Source of the DNA: JBQLZQ01 sp052168355
Lineage (GTDB): Bacteria; Pseudomonadota; Alphaproteobacteria; DSM-16000; Inquilinaceae
DNA: 64,000 nt
Assembly (NCBI GenBank): GCA_052168355.1
Contig: JBQLZQ010000024.1
Coordinates: 1-64,000 of the forward strand
Direction of reading: 5' to 3'
Made by a program: the position numbers and the translations under genes. Below are positions 27,080 to 37,774 of the stretch, in pieces. Numbering within the stretch: the first letter of the stretch is position 1; every line of letters starts with the position of its first letter. The notes under the pieces are model-generated. The model made no database searches and had not been told where the DNA came from. It saw only the letters and a program-made list of their open reading frames with translations.

Positions 27080-28069
27080 CTAAGCCGCGCGGCGATCCTG
27101 CGTCCGGTCCGGCACGGGCGCGGCCAGGTCGGGGTGGACCGGGTGGGCGATCGGGCGGAACAGGTGGCGCCGCGCGATCTGACCGTAGCCACGATAGAGC
27201 CCGGCGCCGTCGACGGCCAGCATCGCCCCGTTGACCAGGCGGTGAAGCCGCGGCAGGCGGTACCAGGCCACGCCGGGGCGGGCATGGTGGGCGGTGTGAA
27301 GATTGTTGTTGAGAAACAGCAGTCCGAAGATCCCGGCCCGTTCGACCGACGCGGTCCGGCCGGACGCGCCGTCCACGGCGCGGTGCTCGGCAAAGGACCG
27401 CAGAAGGCCAAGCGCGACGGCAGGATAGCAGAGCAGGCCGACATAGATCAGCGGCGACAGGCCGCACACCGCCACCACCCATGTCATCACCAGGGTCACG
27501 CCGATCAGGTGGCGCGTCCACAACGCCCGTCGCCCGGGATGGCCTGACAGGACCAGCCGCCCCTCGTGGGCCCAGAGCTGTCCGACGATCAGCGCCGGGC
27601 CGATGGTCATGCGCCCCGCCAGGGTCTGGTTGGCCAGCCGCAGGGCCCGCCCCATCGGCCCCATGCGGGCCCAGGCGGCTTCGGTCACATAGAAGCTTTC
27701 GGGATCGCGGTCGGGGCAGGTCAGGCCGCCGTCCCGATGGTGGGCCAGATGCGCCGCCCGATAGAGCCGATAGGGCAGCCACAGGGAGAGGGGCGGCGCG
27801 CCCAGCGCCGCGTTGAGGCTGGCGTTGCGGGTCGGGTGGCCGTGAATGGTCTCGTGCTGCAGCGAACTGTGCAGCGCCAGCAGGCAGGCCCCCGCCGGCG
27901 CCAACAGCCAGAGGGGCAGCGCGGCATGGAACCAGGTGACGGCAGCCCAGCCGCCATAGACCACGGCGATCACCAGCCAGGTCGGTGCCTCGAACCGCGA
28001 TCGACGGAGGGTGGCGGAAACGGCGGGGCGGGGGGCGGTGCGCGCTTTTGCGATCGATTGACGTGTCAT
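27080..28069 (-). CDS. Fatty acid desaturase family protein
   Basis: A 329-residue integral-membrane di-iron enzyme. Three histidine clusters are visible: HETIHGH at residues 72-78, HLAHHR near 105 and NNNLHTAHH near 260, with membrane segments at about 30-65, 155-195 and 200-220. It introduces double bonds or hydroxylates lipid-like substrates. The ATG at 28069 starts MTRQSIAKAR; longer readings have no family support. It lies 14 bp upstream of the PhnD-like gene, so they may be cotranscribed, and is divergent from the XRE regulator. Confidence 0.87.
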   Translation of the reverse strand: MTRQSIAKARTAPRPAVSATLRRSRFEAPTWLVIAVVYGGWAAVTWFHAALPLWLLAPAGACLLALHSSLQHETIHGHPTRNASLNAALGAPPLSLWLPYRLYRAAHLAHHRDGGLTCPDRDPESFYVTEAAWARMGPMGRALRLANQTLAGRMTIGPALIVGQLWAHEGRLVLSGHPGRRALWTRHLIGVTLVMTWVVAVCGLSPLIYVGLLCYPAVALGLLRSFAEHRAVDGASGRTASVERAGIFGLLFLNNNLHTAHHARPGVAWYRLPRLHRLVNGAMLAVDGAGLYRGYGQIARRHLFRPIAHPVHPDLAAPVPDRTQDRRAA

Positions 28070-28206
28070 GGACCCAGGGTGACCCGGACGGTACCGGCGT
28101 CGCAACGGGCCAATGCGCACAATCCGTGACAATAGGCACGGTATCTCTCATATTGATGCGAGTTCACCATAGTTTATGCGCTAGCACTTCGAAAAGTTGA
28201 GATATC

Positions 28207-29070
28207 ATGGATCGTCGGGATTTCCTGGATCAGTTCCGCGACCGCCTGGCTCAGGTGATCGCCGAGTCGGGTTTGTCGCGCAGCGCCTTCGCCAGGTCGG
28301 TGCGGATGGACCGGTCGACCCTGTCGCAGCTTCTCTCGTCATCGAACGACCGGCTGCCGCGGGTCGAAACGCTGGCCGCCATCGGCGCCGCCCATCAGGC
28401 CAGCATCGACTGGCTGCTGGGCCTCAGCCAGCACGGGCACCTGGGCGCCGACATCATGCCGGAGGATTTGAGCGTCGAACGGCACGCCCTGTCGGATGCC
28501 GACGAGAGTCTGATCGGCTGGCATACCGAGGCCGTCGGCTACAAGATCCGCTATGTCCCGGCGACCCTGCCGGACATCCTCAAAAGCGAGGAGATCATCC
28601 GCTTCGAGCTGGACCATTTCGCCGCCAAGCGGCCGGAACAGCTGATCGAGACGGCGGCGGCCCGGCTGGACTATCAGCGCCGTCCCGAAACCGACATGGA
28701 GGCCTGCAACTCGGTCCAGGCGGTCGAAGGCTTCGCCCGCGGGGAAGGCATCTGGGGCGGGACGGAACGCGCGGTGCGCATGCGCCAGCTGGACCTGATG
28801 ATCGAGCTGGTGGAGGAGCTGTACCCGACCTTCCGCTGGTTCCTGTACGACGGACGCCAGCGCTTTTCGGTTCCGGTCACGGTGTTCGGACCGCTGCGGG
28901 CGGTGATCTATGTGGGCCAGATGTACTTCGTGTTCCGGTCGACCGAGCATATCCGGTCCCTGACCCAGCATTTCGACGACCTGATCCGGGCCGCGATCGT
29001 ACCGCCGACGGAGGTGCCGGACATGCTGCGCCGGCTGCGGCGGGAGCTGGTATCGGGCGCGGCGCGATAA
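28207..29070 (+). CDS. XRE-family transcriptional regulator with a C-terminal sensor-like domain
   Basis: A 287-residue regulator. The helix-turn-helix is at about residues 10-65 (AQVIAESGLSRSAFARSVRM, then STLSQLLSS and LPRVETLAAIGAAH). The remaining 200 residues have no domain I recognise; they contain FRWFLYDGRQRFSVPVTVFG and a tryptophan-rich middle. It is divergent from the desaturase across a 137-bp AT-richer interval, which suggests it may control that gene and itself. Confidence 0.82.
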   Translation: MDRRDFLDQFRDRLAQVIAESGLSRSAFARSVRMDRSTLSQLLSSSNDRLPRVETLAAIGAAHQASIDWLLGLSQHGHLGADIMPEDLSVERHALSDADESLIGWHTEAVGYKIRYVPATLPDILKSEEIIRFELDHFAAKRPEQLIETAAARLDYQRRPETDMEACNSVQAVEGFARGEGIWGGTERAVRMRQLDLMIELVEELYPTFRWFLYDGRQRFSVPVTVFGPLRAVIYVGQMYFVFRSTEHIRSLTQHFDDLIRAAIVPPTEVPDMLRRLRRELVSGAAR

Positions 29071-29141
29071 CCCGGCCGCCTCCCTGGCCAGGGGCGATCC
29101 CGGTCGATTAGGATGCCATCATCAACAGGGGAGGGACGTCC

Positions 29142-29900
29142 ATGCGGCTGCGGGAGAAGATCGCCATCGTCACCGGCGCGGGATCGGGGTTCGGCGCCGG
29201 CATCGCCCGGCGGTTCGCGGACGAGGGCGCGCGCGTGGTGGTCGCCGACCTGGATGCCGACGCCGGCCGGCGGGTGACCGGGGAGATCGCGCGGCACCAT
29301 CCCGACTCGGTCCGCTTCGTACGGGCCGACGTCAGCCGCGACGAGGACGCGGCGGCCATGATCGCCGATGCGGTGGATGGCTTCGGCGGCCTCGACATCC
29401 TGGTCAACAATGCCGGGTTTTCCCATCGCAACAAGCCGATGGAGACCGTGACGGAGGAGGAGTTCGACCGCGTCTTCGCGGTCAACGTCAAGGCCGTGTT
29501 CCTGGCCACGCGCCATGCCCTGCCGCATCTGCGGGCCCGGGGCGGCGGGGTCATCCTCAACACCGCCTCGACGGCCGGCCTCCGCCCCCGGCCGGGCCTG
29601 ACCTGGTACAACAGTTCGAAAGGGGCGGTGATCACCGCCAGCAAGTCGATGGCGACGGAGCTGGCGCCCGACCGGATCCGGGTCAACGCCCTGTGCCCGG
29701 TGATCGGGGACACCGGCATGACCGCCACCTTCCTGGGCGACGACACGCCCGAGCGGCGGGCCACGTTCGCCGCGACCATCCCCCTGGGCCGGTTCTCCAC
29801 GCCCGACGACATGGCGGCGGCCGCCCTCTACCTCGCCTCCGACGAGGCCGCCTTTATCACCGGCGTGGCGCTCGAGGTGGATGGCGGGCGCTGCGTGTGA
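29142..29900 (+). CDS. SDR-family oxidoreductase
   Basis: A 252-residue short-chain dehydrogenase/reductase, typical size for a classical SDR. It has the nucleotide-binding TGAGSGFGAGIA, VADLDADAG (Asp suggests NAD preference), NNAG, the catalytic Ser of NTAST and the Y-x3-K of WYNSSKGAV. The C-terminus ends in FITGVALEVDGGRCV. Substrate unknown; it resembles glucose/3-oxoacyl dehydrogenase-like SDRs. It has a good GGGGAGGGAC ribosome site and ends at a shared bidirectional terminator. Confidence 0.9.
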   Translation: MRLREKIAIVTGAGSGFGAGIARRFADEGARVVVADLDADAGRRVTGEIARHHPDSVRFVRADVSRDEDAAAMIADAVDGFGGLDILVNNAGFSHRNKPMETVTEEEFDRVFAVNVKAVFLATRHALPHLRARGGGVILNTASTAGLRPRPGLTWYNSSKGAVITASKSMATELAPDRIRVNALCPVIGDTGMTATFLGDDTPERRATFAATIPLGRFSTPDDMAAAALYLASDEAAFITGVALEVDGGRCV

Positions 29901-29933
29901 CGCAACCGCCGCCGCTGACGGCATCTCAAAGAA

Positions 29934-29964
29934 AAACCGCCCGGCGGTTGCTGCCGGGCGGTTT
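29934..29964. terminator. Bidirectional Rho-independent terminator
   Basis: A perfect 12-bp stem AAACCGCCCGGC / GCCGGGCGGTTT with a 7-base loop lies between the convergent SDR and Bax-inhibitor genes. On the minus strand it is followed by TTTTTCTTT, a good U-tract; on the plus strand the tract is shorter (TTTCT). It probably ends both transcripts, more strongly that of the minus-strand gene. Confidence 0.85.
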
Positions 29965-29992
29965 CTGGAAGGCACCGCGAAGATGTGGGCTG

Positions 29993-30745
29993 CTATTCGC
30001 GGTTGCCGAGGAACATCAGCAGGAACTGGAAGAGGTTGAGGAACGAGATGTACAGCACCAGGGCGCCCCAAACCGCGCTCTTGGTCTGGTCGTCGTTGGT
30101 CATCCCGCTGACATACTCTTCCTTCAGCCGCTGCGTGTCGTAGGCGATCAGGCCCGAGAAGATCAGCACGCCCGCCGCCGAGATGACGAACTGGAGCATG
30201 GAGCTGGCCAGGAACATGTTCACCACCACGGCGATGATCAGACCGATCAGGCCCATCATCAGGAAGCTGCCCATGCCCGACAGGCTCTTCTTCGTGGTGT
30301 AGCCGAACAGGCTGAGCCCCGCGAAGGCGCCGGCCGTGATGAAGAAGGTGCGGACCACGCTTTCGCCCGTATAGACCTGCAGCAGCAGCGCCAGGCCGAC
30401 GCCCTGAAGGGCCACGAAGACCCAATAGAAGGCCTGCATCGCAGGCGCGCTGGCGCGCCGCATGCTGAACATGGCGATGAACAGCATGGCCAGCGGCGCG
30501 AACATGGCGATCATGCCAAGGCCGGTCATGCCGACGACCCGACCCTGCTCGACCTGATAAAACAGGGAGTTCAGGGCCGGCATGTTGGCGATGCCCCAGG
30601 CGACAAGGCCGCTGACGGCCAGACCCGTCGCCATATAGTTGTACACCTGCAGCATGTACTGCCGCAGACCAACATCGATCGCCGCCTGATCGATGGTCCG
30701 GCCGTGGGAGAGTGTCGCGTACCGGTTGTCGGGTTGAAGCGCCAT
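29993..30745 (-). CDS. Bax inhibitor-1/YccA family membrane protein
   Basis: A 250-residue inner-membrane protein with seven hydrophobic segments and the BI-1 signature near the C-terminus (GLIAYDTQRLKEEY, then LYISFLNLFQFLLMFLG). Family members form pH-sensitive calcium-leak channels or modulate membrane proteases such as FtsH; the bacterial role is not fixed. The ATG at 30745 (MALQPDNRYAT) is preferred, since upstream in-frame sequence is unlike the family. Monocistronic, ending at the hairpin terminator. Confidence 0.9.
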   Translation of the reverse strand: MALQPDNRYATLSHGRTIDQAAIDVGLRQYMLQVYNYMATGLAVSGLVAWGIANMPALNSLFYQVEQGRVVGMTGLGMIAMFAPLAMLFIAMFSMRRASAPAMQAFYWVFVALQGVGLALLLQVYTGESVVRTFFITAGAFAGLSLFGYTTKKSLSGMGSFLMMGLIGLIIAVVVNMFLASSMLQFVISAAGVLIFSGLIAYDTQRLKEEYVSGMTNDDQTKSAVWGALVLYISFLNLFQFLLMFLGNRE

Positions 30746-30896
30746 TGCGTTCCTCGCTGTCCAAAATGGGCACGCCCCAGAGGCGTTGCTCACCGAGGAA
30801 CTATATTGGGCCGGGGCCGCGCTGTTCAAGCCGGTACGGGTTCGAATCGTTCCAAAAAATGACGTTAACCGCTTAATATTACCACTAATTTTTGTG

Positions 30897-33431
30897 TTAT
30901 TCGTTCCGCAGCAGGGGGGCTGCCTTCTGACCCATGGCGCGCCAGGTGCCGACAAAACCGAACGCCACGGTGATCGCCGTCGCCGCCACCGCCGTCACCA
31001 CCACCGAAGCCGGCAGGAAAACCCAGTCCAGATCCATGACATGGCGGACCACGCCCCAGGCCGCCGCGGTGCCGATGAGGGCCGCAAGCGCCGCCGTCAC
31101 CAGGCCCAGCAGGCCGTATTCCAACAGAAAGACGCGCAACACATCGCCGCGCGTGGCGCCCAGCACCTTCAGGACCACGCTGTCATAGACGCGCCGCCGG
31201 TGACCGGCGGCGACCGCGCCGGCCAGGACCAGCACGCCGGCCACCAGGGTGACCAGCGCCGTGCTGCGCACCGCCGTGCCGATCTTGCGCAGGATATCGT
31301 TGACGGTGTCCAGCGCGTCGCGCACCCGCACCACGGTGACGTTCGGAAAGCCTTGCGTCACGGCCCGCTGAACGACCGGTTCCGCCGCCTCCGTCGCCTC
31401 GACCGTGGCGATGACCGTATAGGGCGCGGCGTTCAGCGGGGCCGGCGAAAAGACCAGGGTGAAATTGATGTTGAGCGTGCCGAAATCGATGGATCTGAGG
31501 GTGGCGATTTCCGCGTCGATGTCCCGGCCCAGCACGTTGACGGTCAGCCGGTCGCCGACGCCGATGTCAAAGGCATGGGCGATGTCCTCGTAGATCGAGA
31601 CCAGGGGCGGTCCGGCATAATCGGCCGGCCACCAGTCGCCGTCGATGACCTGGTGGTCCTCGCTCTGATTGGCGGAAAAGGTCACGCCGCGATCGCCCTC
31701 CAGGATCCAGGCGTGATCCCGGTTGACCAGGGCCTGTTCGGCCGGAACGCCGTTGACCGCGACGATGCGGCCACGCAGCGACGGCACCTGGCGCAGGGCG
31801 CCGACCCCGTCGATGGCCCGCACCTGGTCGGCGAAGGATGGCGCCTGGGCCGCCTGGACATCGACGAAGAAAAAGGCCGGGGCCTGGCTTGGCAGGCTTT
31901 CCTGCACCTGGCGGGACATGTTGCCCTGGATCAGCGCGATGGCGACCAGAACGGTCAGACCCAGCCCGACCGACAGCATGACGGAAGCGGTCGGGGCGCC
32001 GGGCCGGTGCAGGTTGGCCAGCGCCAGGCGCAAGGTCGGCCGCCGCGGCCGCCCCATGCGGCGGGACGCGGCGATCACCCCGGCGGCGGCCAGCCGGAAG
32101 GCGGCGATGGCGGCGGCCACCCCGGCCACGAAATAGAGGGCCAGCATCCGGTCGGCGGCGGTGACCACGGCCAGACCGGCGAGCAGCAGCGCCACCACGA
32201 TCGTCGCCGCCAGAATGGCCGGGCCGGGGCGCCCGGGGGCCGGCGCCACCAGGCTGCGGAACAGGGTGGCGGCCGGGATATCCCCGGCCCGGGCCAACGG
32301 CCACAGGGTGAACAGAAGAGCGGTCAACAGGCCGAAGGCCGCCGCCACCGCAAGGGCGCCGGGATAAAAGCCGACCGTCACGGAAACCGGCAGCAGACTG
32401 CCGAACAGACCGGCCAGCAGGCCCGGCGCCGCGGCGCCGACGATCAGCCCCAGCACGATCCCGACCACGGACAGGACCATGATCTGGGCCATATAGGTCG
32501 CGAACACCAGGCGTCGCTGAGCGCCCACGCATTTGAAGGTGGCGATGGTCGCCACCTTGCCGTCGAGATAGGCCTTGACCGCGTTGCCCACGCCGACGCC
32601 GCCGACGACCAGCGCCGTCAGCCCGACCAGGGTCAGGAATAGGGTCAGGCGGCCGATCATCTCCTCCAGCCGCGGCGCGGCGTTGGTGAAGTCGCGTATT
32701 CGCCAAACCGCGTCGGGAAAACGCTCACGCAAATCCGCCACGTACCCCGCGGGCGTCCCGCCGGGCGGCAGCCGCACCCGGTAGGTGTGGTAGATCATGC
32801 TGCCCGGCTGGACGAGCGCGGTGTCGGCCAGGGCGTCCATGGCGATCATCAGGCGCGGCCCCAGGCTGAACCCGCCGCCGCCGGCGCGGTCCGGCTCGCT
32901 CTCGATGACCGCCCGCACCTCCAGCACGGCCTCGCCGACGGCGACCCGGTCACCCACGACCAGGCCCAGCCGGCCCAGCACCGTGTCCTCGACCACCGCC
33001 CCCCAAATGCCGTCGCGCCGTTCCAGGGCGGTTTCCAGATCGCCGCCCCCGGCCAGCTCCATCCGCCCGTACAGGGGGTAGAGATCGTCGACCGCCTTCA
33101 GTTCGACCAGCGTGCTGGACCCGCCGTCGCCCCCGCTATCGACGGTGCGGGCCATGGACCGCATTTCCACCCCTTCCGACAGCGCCGCCGTCGCCTCGAG
33201 ATATTGGCGCTGGTCGTCGCCGGCGGGCCGGTAGAGCTGCCGCAGCAGGACGTCGCCGCCGAGGATGGACCGCCCGTCGTCGCGCAGGCTTTGATAGATG
33301 CCGCTGGACACCGACTGGACGGTGGCGATCGCCGCCACCCCCAGGGTCAGACAGGCCAGAAAGATTCGGAACCCGGCCAGACCGCCGCGCAGCTCGCGCC
33401 GGGCCAACCGCAGGGGGAGAAGAAGGTTCAT
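30897..33431 (-). CDS. ybbP: FtsX-like ABC transporter permease (YbbP type)
   Basis: An 844-residue MacB/FtsX-family permease. One N-terminal membrane helix (about 18-38), a large periplasmic part, helices near 260-390, further helices, a second periplasmic part and three C-terminal helices ending FVGTWRAMGQKAAPLLRNE give the doubled layout seen in E. coli YbbP. Together with the adjacent ATPase it probably extracts lipophilic or envelope substrates. It starts 14 bp after the ATPase gene stop. The YbbA/YbbP pair next to divergent tesA is a conserved arrangement. Confidence 0.9.
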   Translation of the reverse strand: MNLLLPLRLARRELRGGLAGFRIFLACLTLGVAAIATVQSVSSGIYQSLRDDGRSILGGDVLLRQLYRPAGDDQRQYLEATAALSEGVEMRSMARTVDSGGDGGSSTLVELKAVDDLYPLYGRMELAGGGDLETALERRDGIWGAVVEDTVLGRLGLVVGDRVAVGEAVLEVRAVIESEPDRAGGGGFSLGPRLMIAMDALADTALVQPGSMIYHTYRVRLPPGGTPAGYVADLRERFPDAVWRIRDFTNAAPRLEEMIGRLTLFLTLVGLTALVVGGVGVGNAVKAYLDGKVATIATFKCVGAQRRLVFATYMAQIMVLSVVGIVLGLIVGAAAPGLLAGLFGSLLPVSVTVGFYPGALAVAAAFGLLTALLFTLWPLARAGDIPAATLFRSLVAPAPGRPGPAILAATIVVALLLAGLAVVTAADRMLALYFVAGVAAAIAAFRLAAAGVIAASRRMGRPRRPTLRLALANLHRPGAPTASVMLSVGLGLTVLVAIALIQGNMSRQVQESLPSQAPAFFFVDVQAAQAPSFADQVRAIDGVGALRQVPSLRGRIVAVNGVPAEQALVNRDHAWILEGDRGVTFSANQSEDHQVIDGDWWPADYAGPPLVSIYEDIAHAFDIGVGDRLTVNVLGRDIDAEIATLRSIDFGTLNINFTLVFSPAPLNAAPYTVIATVEATEAAEPVVQRAVTQGFPNVTVVRVRDALDTVNDILRKIGTAVRSTALVTLVAGVLVLAGAVAAGHRRRVYDSVVLKVLGATRGDVLRVFLLEYGLLGLVTAALAALIGTAAAWGVVRHVMDLDWVFLPASVVVTAVAATAITVAFGFVGTWRAMGQKAAPLLRNE

Positions 33432-33445
33432 GCGACCGGCCGGCG

Positions 33446-34175
<730 letters not shown>

Positions 34176-34177
<2 letters not shown>

Positions 34178-34871
34178 GACCGGCCTTCGGAACGTTTCGA
34201 CACTCTGGCAACATGGCGCGCGCGCGAGCCTTTTCAACGCCGGTGTTGCCGCCGTCCTCACCCTTGGGTGGGTCGCCGGCCCCGCCAAAGCGGCGGAACT
34301 GCGCCTTCTGGCGCTGGGCGACAGCCTGACGGCCGGGTACGGGCTGGCCGCGGCGGACGGCTTTACGGCCCAGCTTGAGCGGGCGCTGGCGGACCGCGGC
34401 TACGAAATCGACGTCATCAATGCCGGGGTGTCCGGCGATACCGCGGCCGGCGGCCTGGCCCGCCTGGACTGGGCCCTGGCGGACGAGCCCGACCTGGCCC
34501 TGGTCGAACTGGGCGCCAATGACGGGCTGCGCGGGCTGGATCCCGCCGAAACGCGCCGCAACCTGGCCGCCATACTGGAAACTCTGACCGCCCGCGACAT
34601 CCCGACCCTGCTGGCCGGCATGTATGCCCCGCCCAATCTGGGCGCCGACTACGGCACCGAATTTAACGGTCTGTATCCCGATCTGGCCGAGCAGTTCGAT
34701 GTGCCGCTGTATCCGTTTTTCCTGGACGGCGTGGCCACCGATCCGGCGCTCAACCAGGACGACGGCATCCACCCCAACGCGGACGGCGTGGCGGTGATCG
34801 TCGAGCGGCTGACCCCTTACGTGATCGACCTGATCGAGTCGGCGGGCCCGGCCGCGCCCGCCGGCGGATAG
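34176..34871 (+). CDS. tesA: Arylesterase / TesA-like SGNH hydrolase
   Basis: A 231-residue periplasmic esterase/lysophospholipase. A signal peptide occupies residues 1 to about 40 (hydrophobic core FNAGVAAVLTLGWVAG, cleavage after AKA). Block I LALGDSLTAGYGL has the catalytic Ser, block II NAGVSGDT the oxyanion Gly, block III ELGANDGLRG the Asn, and block V DDGIHPNADG the Asp and His. Its ATG overlaps that of the divergent ybbA, as in the E. coli tesA-ybbA layout. The N-region before the signal core is long, but no later start is available. Confidence 0.92.
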
Positions 34872-34879
34872 GACCGCCG

Positions 34880-36040
34880 ATGGCCGATCGACAGCCGCCA
34901 CGCATCCACGACCCCGACGCCCGCTTTCGCGCGGCCTGGGCCCAAGGCGAGGCGTGGGGACCAGTGGTCAAGACCTGCCTGGACTCCCTGGGCGACGTGT
35001 CGGACGCGTCCCTGGGCATTCTTTATGTCAGCGACCGCCTGGCCGACGAGGCCAGCTCTATCCTGACCACCGTCCGGCACATCACCGGCGTGCCCCATTG
35101 GATCGGCACGGTGGCGATGGGGGTGTGCGCGGAATCGGAGGAACTGTTCGACGTGCCGGCCATCGCGGTCATGACCGCGTCCCTGGATCCCGATTCCTAC
35201 CTGCCGTTCAGGGTCGCCGACGGCGGCGGCGCCAACCAGGGGCTGGACCCCGAGGCGCGGCGCTGGATCGACCGGCGGCACCCGCCCTTCGGCCTGATCC
35301 ACGCCGATCCGCGCACGCCGCACGTGGCGGCCACCATCGCCGGGCTGGCCGACGACACCGGTGCTTTTTTGGTGGGCGGGCTGACCTCTAGCCGCGGCGA
35401 CAACATCCAGTTCTTCGGCGACGAAAGCATCGAAGGGGCGGTCGCGGGCGCGCTGTTCGGCCCCGAGGTGGAGGTCATGACGGCGGTTAGCCAGGGCTGC
35501 ATGCCGATCGGCCCGGCACGGCAGATCACCGAGGCGGACGGCAACGTCATCCGGACGATCGACGACCGGCCGGCGCTGGAGGTCTTCAAGGAGGATATCG
35601 GCGAGCTGCTGACCCGCGATCTTCGCCGCATCGCCGGCTACATCTTCGCGGCCCTGCCGGTGGCCGGTTCGGACACCGGCGACTACGTGATCCGCAACAT
35701 GATCGGCATCGACATCACCGACGGGTCCCTGGCCATCGGCGAAACGGTGGAGACCGGCCGGTCGATCCAGTTCGCCCGGCGCGACCGCGACGGGGCCGAG
35801 GCCGATATGGACCGGATGCTGGCGGGCCTGCGGCGGCGCCTGGACGGCCGCGTGCCGCGCGCCGCCCTTTATGTCAGCTGCCTGGGCCGGGGGCCCAACC
35901 TGTTCGGCGACGGGGGCGGGGAGTTGAGCCGCATCCGGACCCTGACCGGCGACGCGCCGCTGATCGGGTTTTTCGCCAATGGCGAAGTTTCAAGCGACCG
36001 CCTTTACGGCTACACAGGGGTCCTGACCCTGTTCTTGTAG
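34880..36040 (+). CDS. FIST-domain signal-transduction protein
   Basis: A 386-residue protein made of FIST_N (about 30-225) and FIST_C (about 230-365), a sensor pair thought to bind small ligands such as amino acids. Recognisable parts are GILYVSDRLADEAS, WIGTVAMGVCAESEELF, FLVGGLTSSR, SQGCMPIGPARQITEADGN and the end PLIGFFANGEVSSDRLYGYT with GVLTLF. It begins 8 bp after tesA and probably shares its transcript. No kinase or cyclase partner is adjacent. Confidence 0.9.
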   Translation: MADRQPPRIHDPDARFRAAWAQGEAWGPVVKTCLDSLGDVSDASLGILYVSDRLADEASSILTTVRHITGVPHWIGTVAMGVCAESEELFDVPAIAVMTASLDPDSYLPFRVADGGGANQGLDPEARRWIDRRHPPFGLIHADPRTPHVAATIAGLADDTGAFLVGGLTSSRGDNIQFFGDESIEGAVAGALFGPEVEVMTAVSQGCMPIGPARQITEADGNVIRTIDDRPALEVFKEDIGELLTRDLRRIAGYIFAALPVAGSDTGDYVIRNMIGIDITDGSLAIGETVETGRSIQFARRDRDGAEADMDRMLAGLRRRLDGRVPRAALYVSCLGRGPNLFGDGGGELSRIRTLTGDAPLIGFFANGEVSSDRLYGYTGVLTLFL

Positions 36041-36083
36041 CGTCCCTCCGCCGATCTCCCTGTCTCCTTGCGACGAAAGACCG

Positions 36084-37127
36084 ATGACCATGGAATACCG
36101 CCGTCTTGGCCGTACGGATATCCGCGTGAGCGCCCTGTGCCTGGGCACCATGACCTGGGGCCACCAGAACAGCGAGGCCGACGCCCATGCCCAGCTCGAT
36201 TTCGCCCTCGACCAGGGCATCAATTTCATCGACACGGCCGAGATGTACGCGGTGCCGCCCAGCGCCGAACGCTATGGCAAAACCGAGCAATATATCGGCA
36301 CCTGGCTGAAGGACCGGTCCGACCGGGACCGGATCGTGCTGGCGACCAAGGTGGCGGGCCCCAACGACCGGCCTTTCGTGCGCGGCGGCCGGAACCGGCT
36401 GGACGCCAAGAACATCACGGCGGCGCTGGAGGCCAGCCTGAAACGGCTGCGGACCGACTATGTCGACCTTTACCAGCTTCACTGGCCGGACCGGTCCGTC
36501 AACAGCTTCGGCAAGCTTGGCTTCGTCTGGGACCCCGACGAGACCATGACGCCGCCGGAGGAAACGCTGGAGGTTCTGGACGGCCTGGTCAAGGCGGGGA
36601 AAGTCCGCCATGTGGGGCTGTCCAACGAGACGCCGTGGGGCGTCATGCGGTTCCTGCACCTGGCCGAAACGCGCCGCCTGCCGCGGATGCAGTCGATCCA
36701 GAACCCCTACAGCCTGCTCAACCGCAGTTTCGAGGTGGGGCTGGCCGAATGCGCGATCCGGGAAGAGATCGGCCTGCTGGCCTACGCGCCGCTGGCCGCC
36801 GGCGTGCTGACCGGCAAATATCTCGGCGGGGCCAAGCCTCCGGGAAGCCGCTGGACCGTGTTCAATCAGAAAAGCCGCTATGCCGGCCCCCGGTCCGACG
36901 CCGCCGTCGCCCGCTATGTCGGTATCGCCAAGGAACACGGGCTGGACCCGGCCCAGATGGCCATCGCCTATGTCCTGTCGCGGCCGTTCGTGACCGCCGC
37001 CATCCTGGGGGCGACCGGCATCGACCAGTTGCGCACCGACATCGCCAGCCAGGACGTCGCGCTGTCCGACGACGTGCTGCGGGCGCTGGACGCGGTCCAG
37101 GCGGACAATCCCAACCCCTGCCCGTGA
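36084..37127 (+). CDS. Aldo/keto reductase
   Basis: A 347-residue NADPH-dependent aldo/keto reductase of the Tas/YajO subgroup. The start YRRLGRTDIRVSALCLGTMT, catalytic Asp/Tyr in FIDTAEMYAVPP, Lys in VLATKVAG and His in YQLHWPDRSV form the tetrad; the coenzyme region includes AAILGATGIDQLRTDI. Substrates are probably small carbonyls. ATG 36090 is an alternative start that loses only two residues. thpR follows by about 30 bp. Confidence 0.92.
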   Translation: MTMEYRRLGRTDIRVSALCLGTMTWGHQNSEADAHAQLDFALDQGINFIDTAEMYAVPPSAERYGKTEQYIGTWLKDRSDRDRIVLATKVAGPNDRPFVRGGRNRLDAKNITAALEASLKRLRTDYVDLYQLHWPDRSVNSFGKLGFVWDPDETMTPPEETLEVLDGLVKAGKVRHVGLSNETPWGVMRFLHLAETRRLPRMQSIQNPYSLLNRSFEVGLAECAIREEIGLLAYAPLAAGVLTGKYLGGAKPPGSRWTVFNQKSRYAGPRSDAAVARYVGIAKEHGLDPAQMAIAYVLSRPFVTAAILGATGIDQLRTDIASQDVALSDDVLRALDAVQADNPNPCP

Positions 37128-37158
37128 CCGCGGCGGGGGACGGGGAGGGGAGAGAGCC

Positions 37159-37710
37159 ATGCTGCGCCTGTTCGTCGCCCTGCCGGTGCCCGAACCGATC
37201 CGGCGCCATTTGGCCCTGCTCGAGGGCGGGGTTCCCGGCGCCCGCTGGATCGAGGCCGACAACCTGCACGTCACGCTGCGGTTTCTGGGCGAGATCGGGG
37301 AGGACCGCGCCGCGGACCTGGATGCTGCCCTGGCCCGGATCGCGGCCCCTCCGGTGGCGTTGACCGTCGCCGGCGTCGGCCTGTTCGGCACCCCCCGCCG
37401 GGCCCGGATGCTGTGGGCGGGGATCGAGCGCACGGACCCGCTGCGGGCCTTGCACGACCGGGTCGACCGGGCGGCGGTGGCCGCCGGCCTGCCCCCCGAC
37501 GACCGCAAGTTCATGCCCCACATCACCCTGGCCCGGCTGCGCCAGGCGCCGATGGAACGGGTCGGCCGGTGGCTGGCCGACCACGCCCTGGCGGCCGCCG
37601 GGGCGGTGACCGTCGACCGGTTCGTGCTGTACCGCAGCCATCTGGGCGGCGAGGGCGCGTTCTACGAACCGCTGCGCACCTATCCGCTGAAACCGCCACG
37701 GGGGCGATAG
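37159..37710 (+). CDS. thpR: RNA 2',3'-cyclic phosphodiesterase
   Basis: A 183-residue 2H-phosphoesterase (LigT/ThpR). The two H-x-T-x motifs are both present: NLHVTLRFLGE near residue 36 and FMPHITLARLR near 119. It opens 2',3'-cyclic phosphate ends of RNA in the cytosol; the earlier name was 2'-5' RNA ligase. The start MLRLFVALPVPEPIRR follows a GGGGAGGGGAGAGAG purine tract. Confidence 0.93.
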   Translation: MLRLFVALPVPEPIRRHLALLEGGVPGARWIEADNLHVTLRFLGEIGEDRAADLDAALARIAAPPVALTVAGVGLFGTPRRARMLWAGIERTDPLRALHDRVDRAAVAAGLPPDDRKFMPHITLARLRQAPMERVGRWLADHALAAAGAVTVDRFVLYRSHLGGEGAFYEPLRTYPLKPPRGR

Positions 37711-37774
37711 AGTCCGCTTCGAATGAAATGACCTGTCAGGCGAGGATGTTGCCGAGAGGCCCGCTTGATCTTGC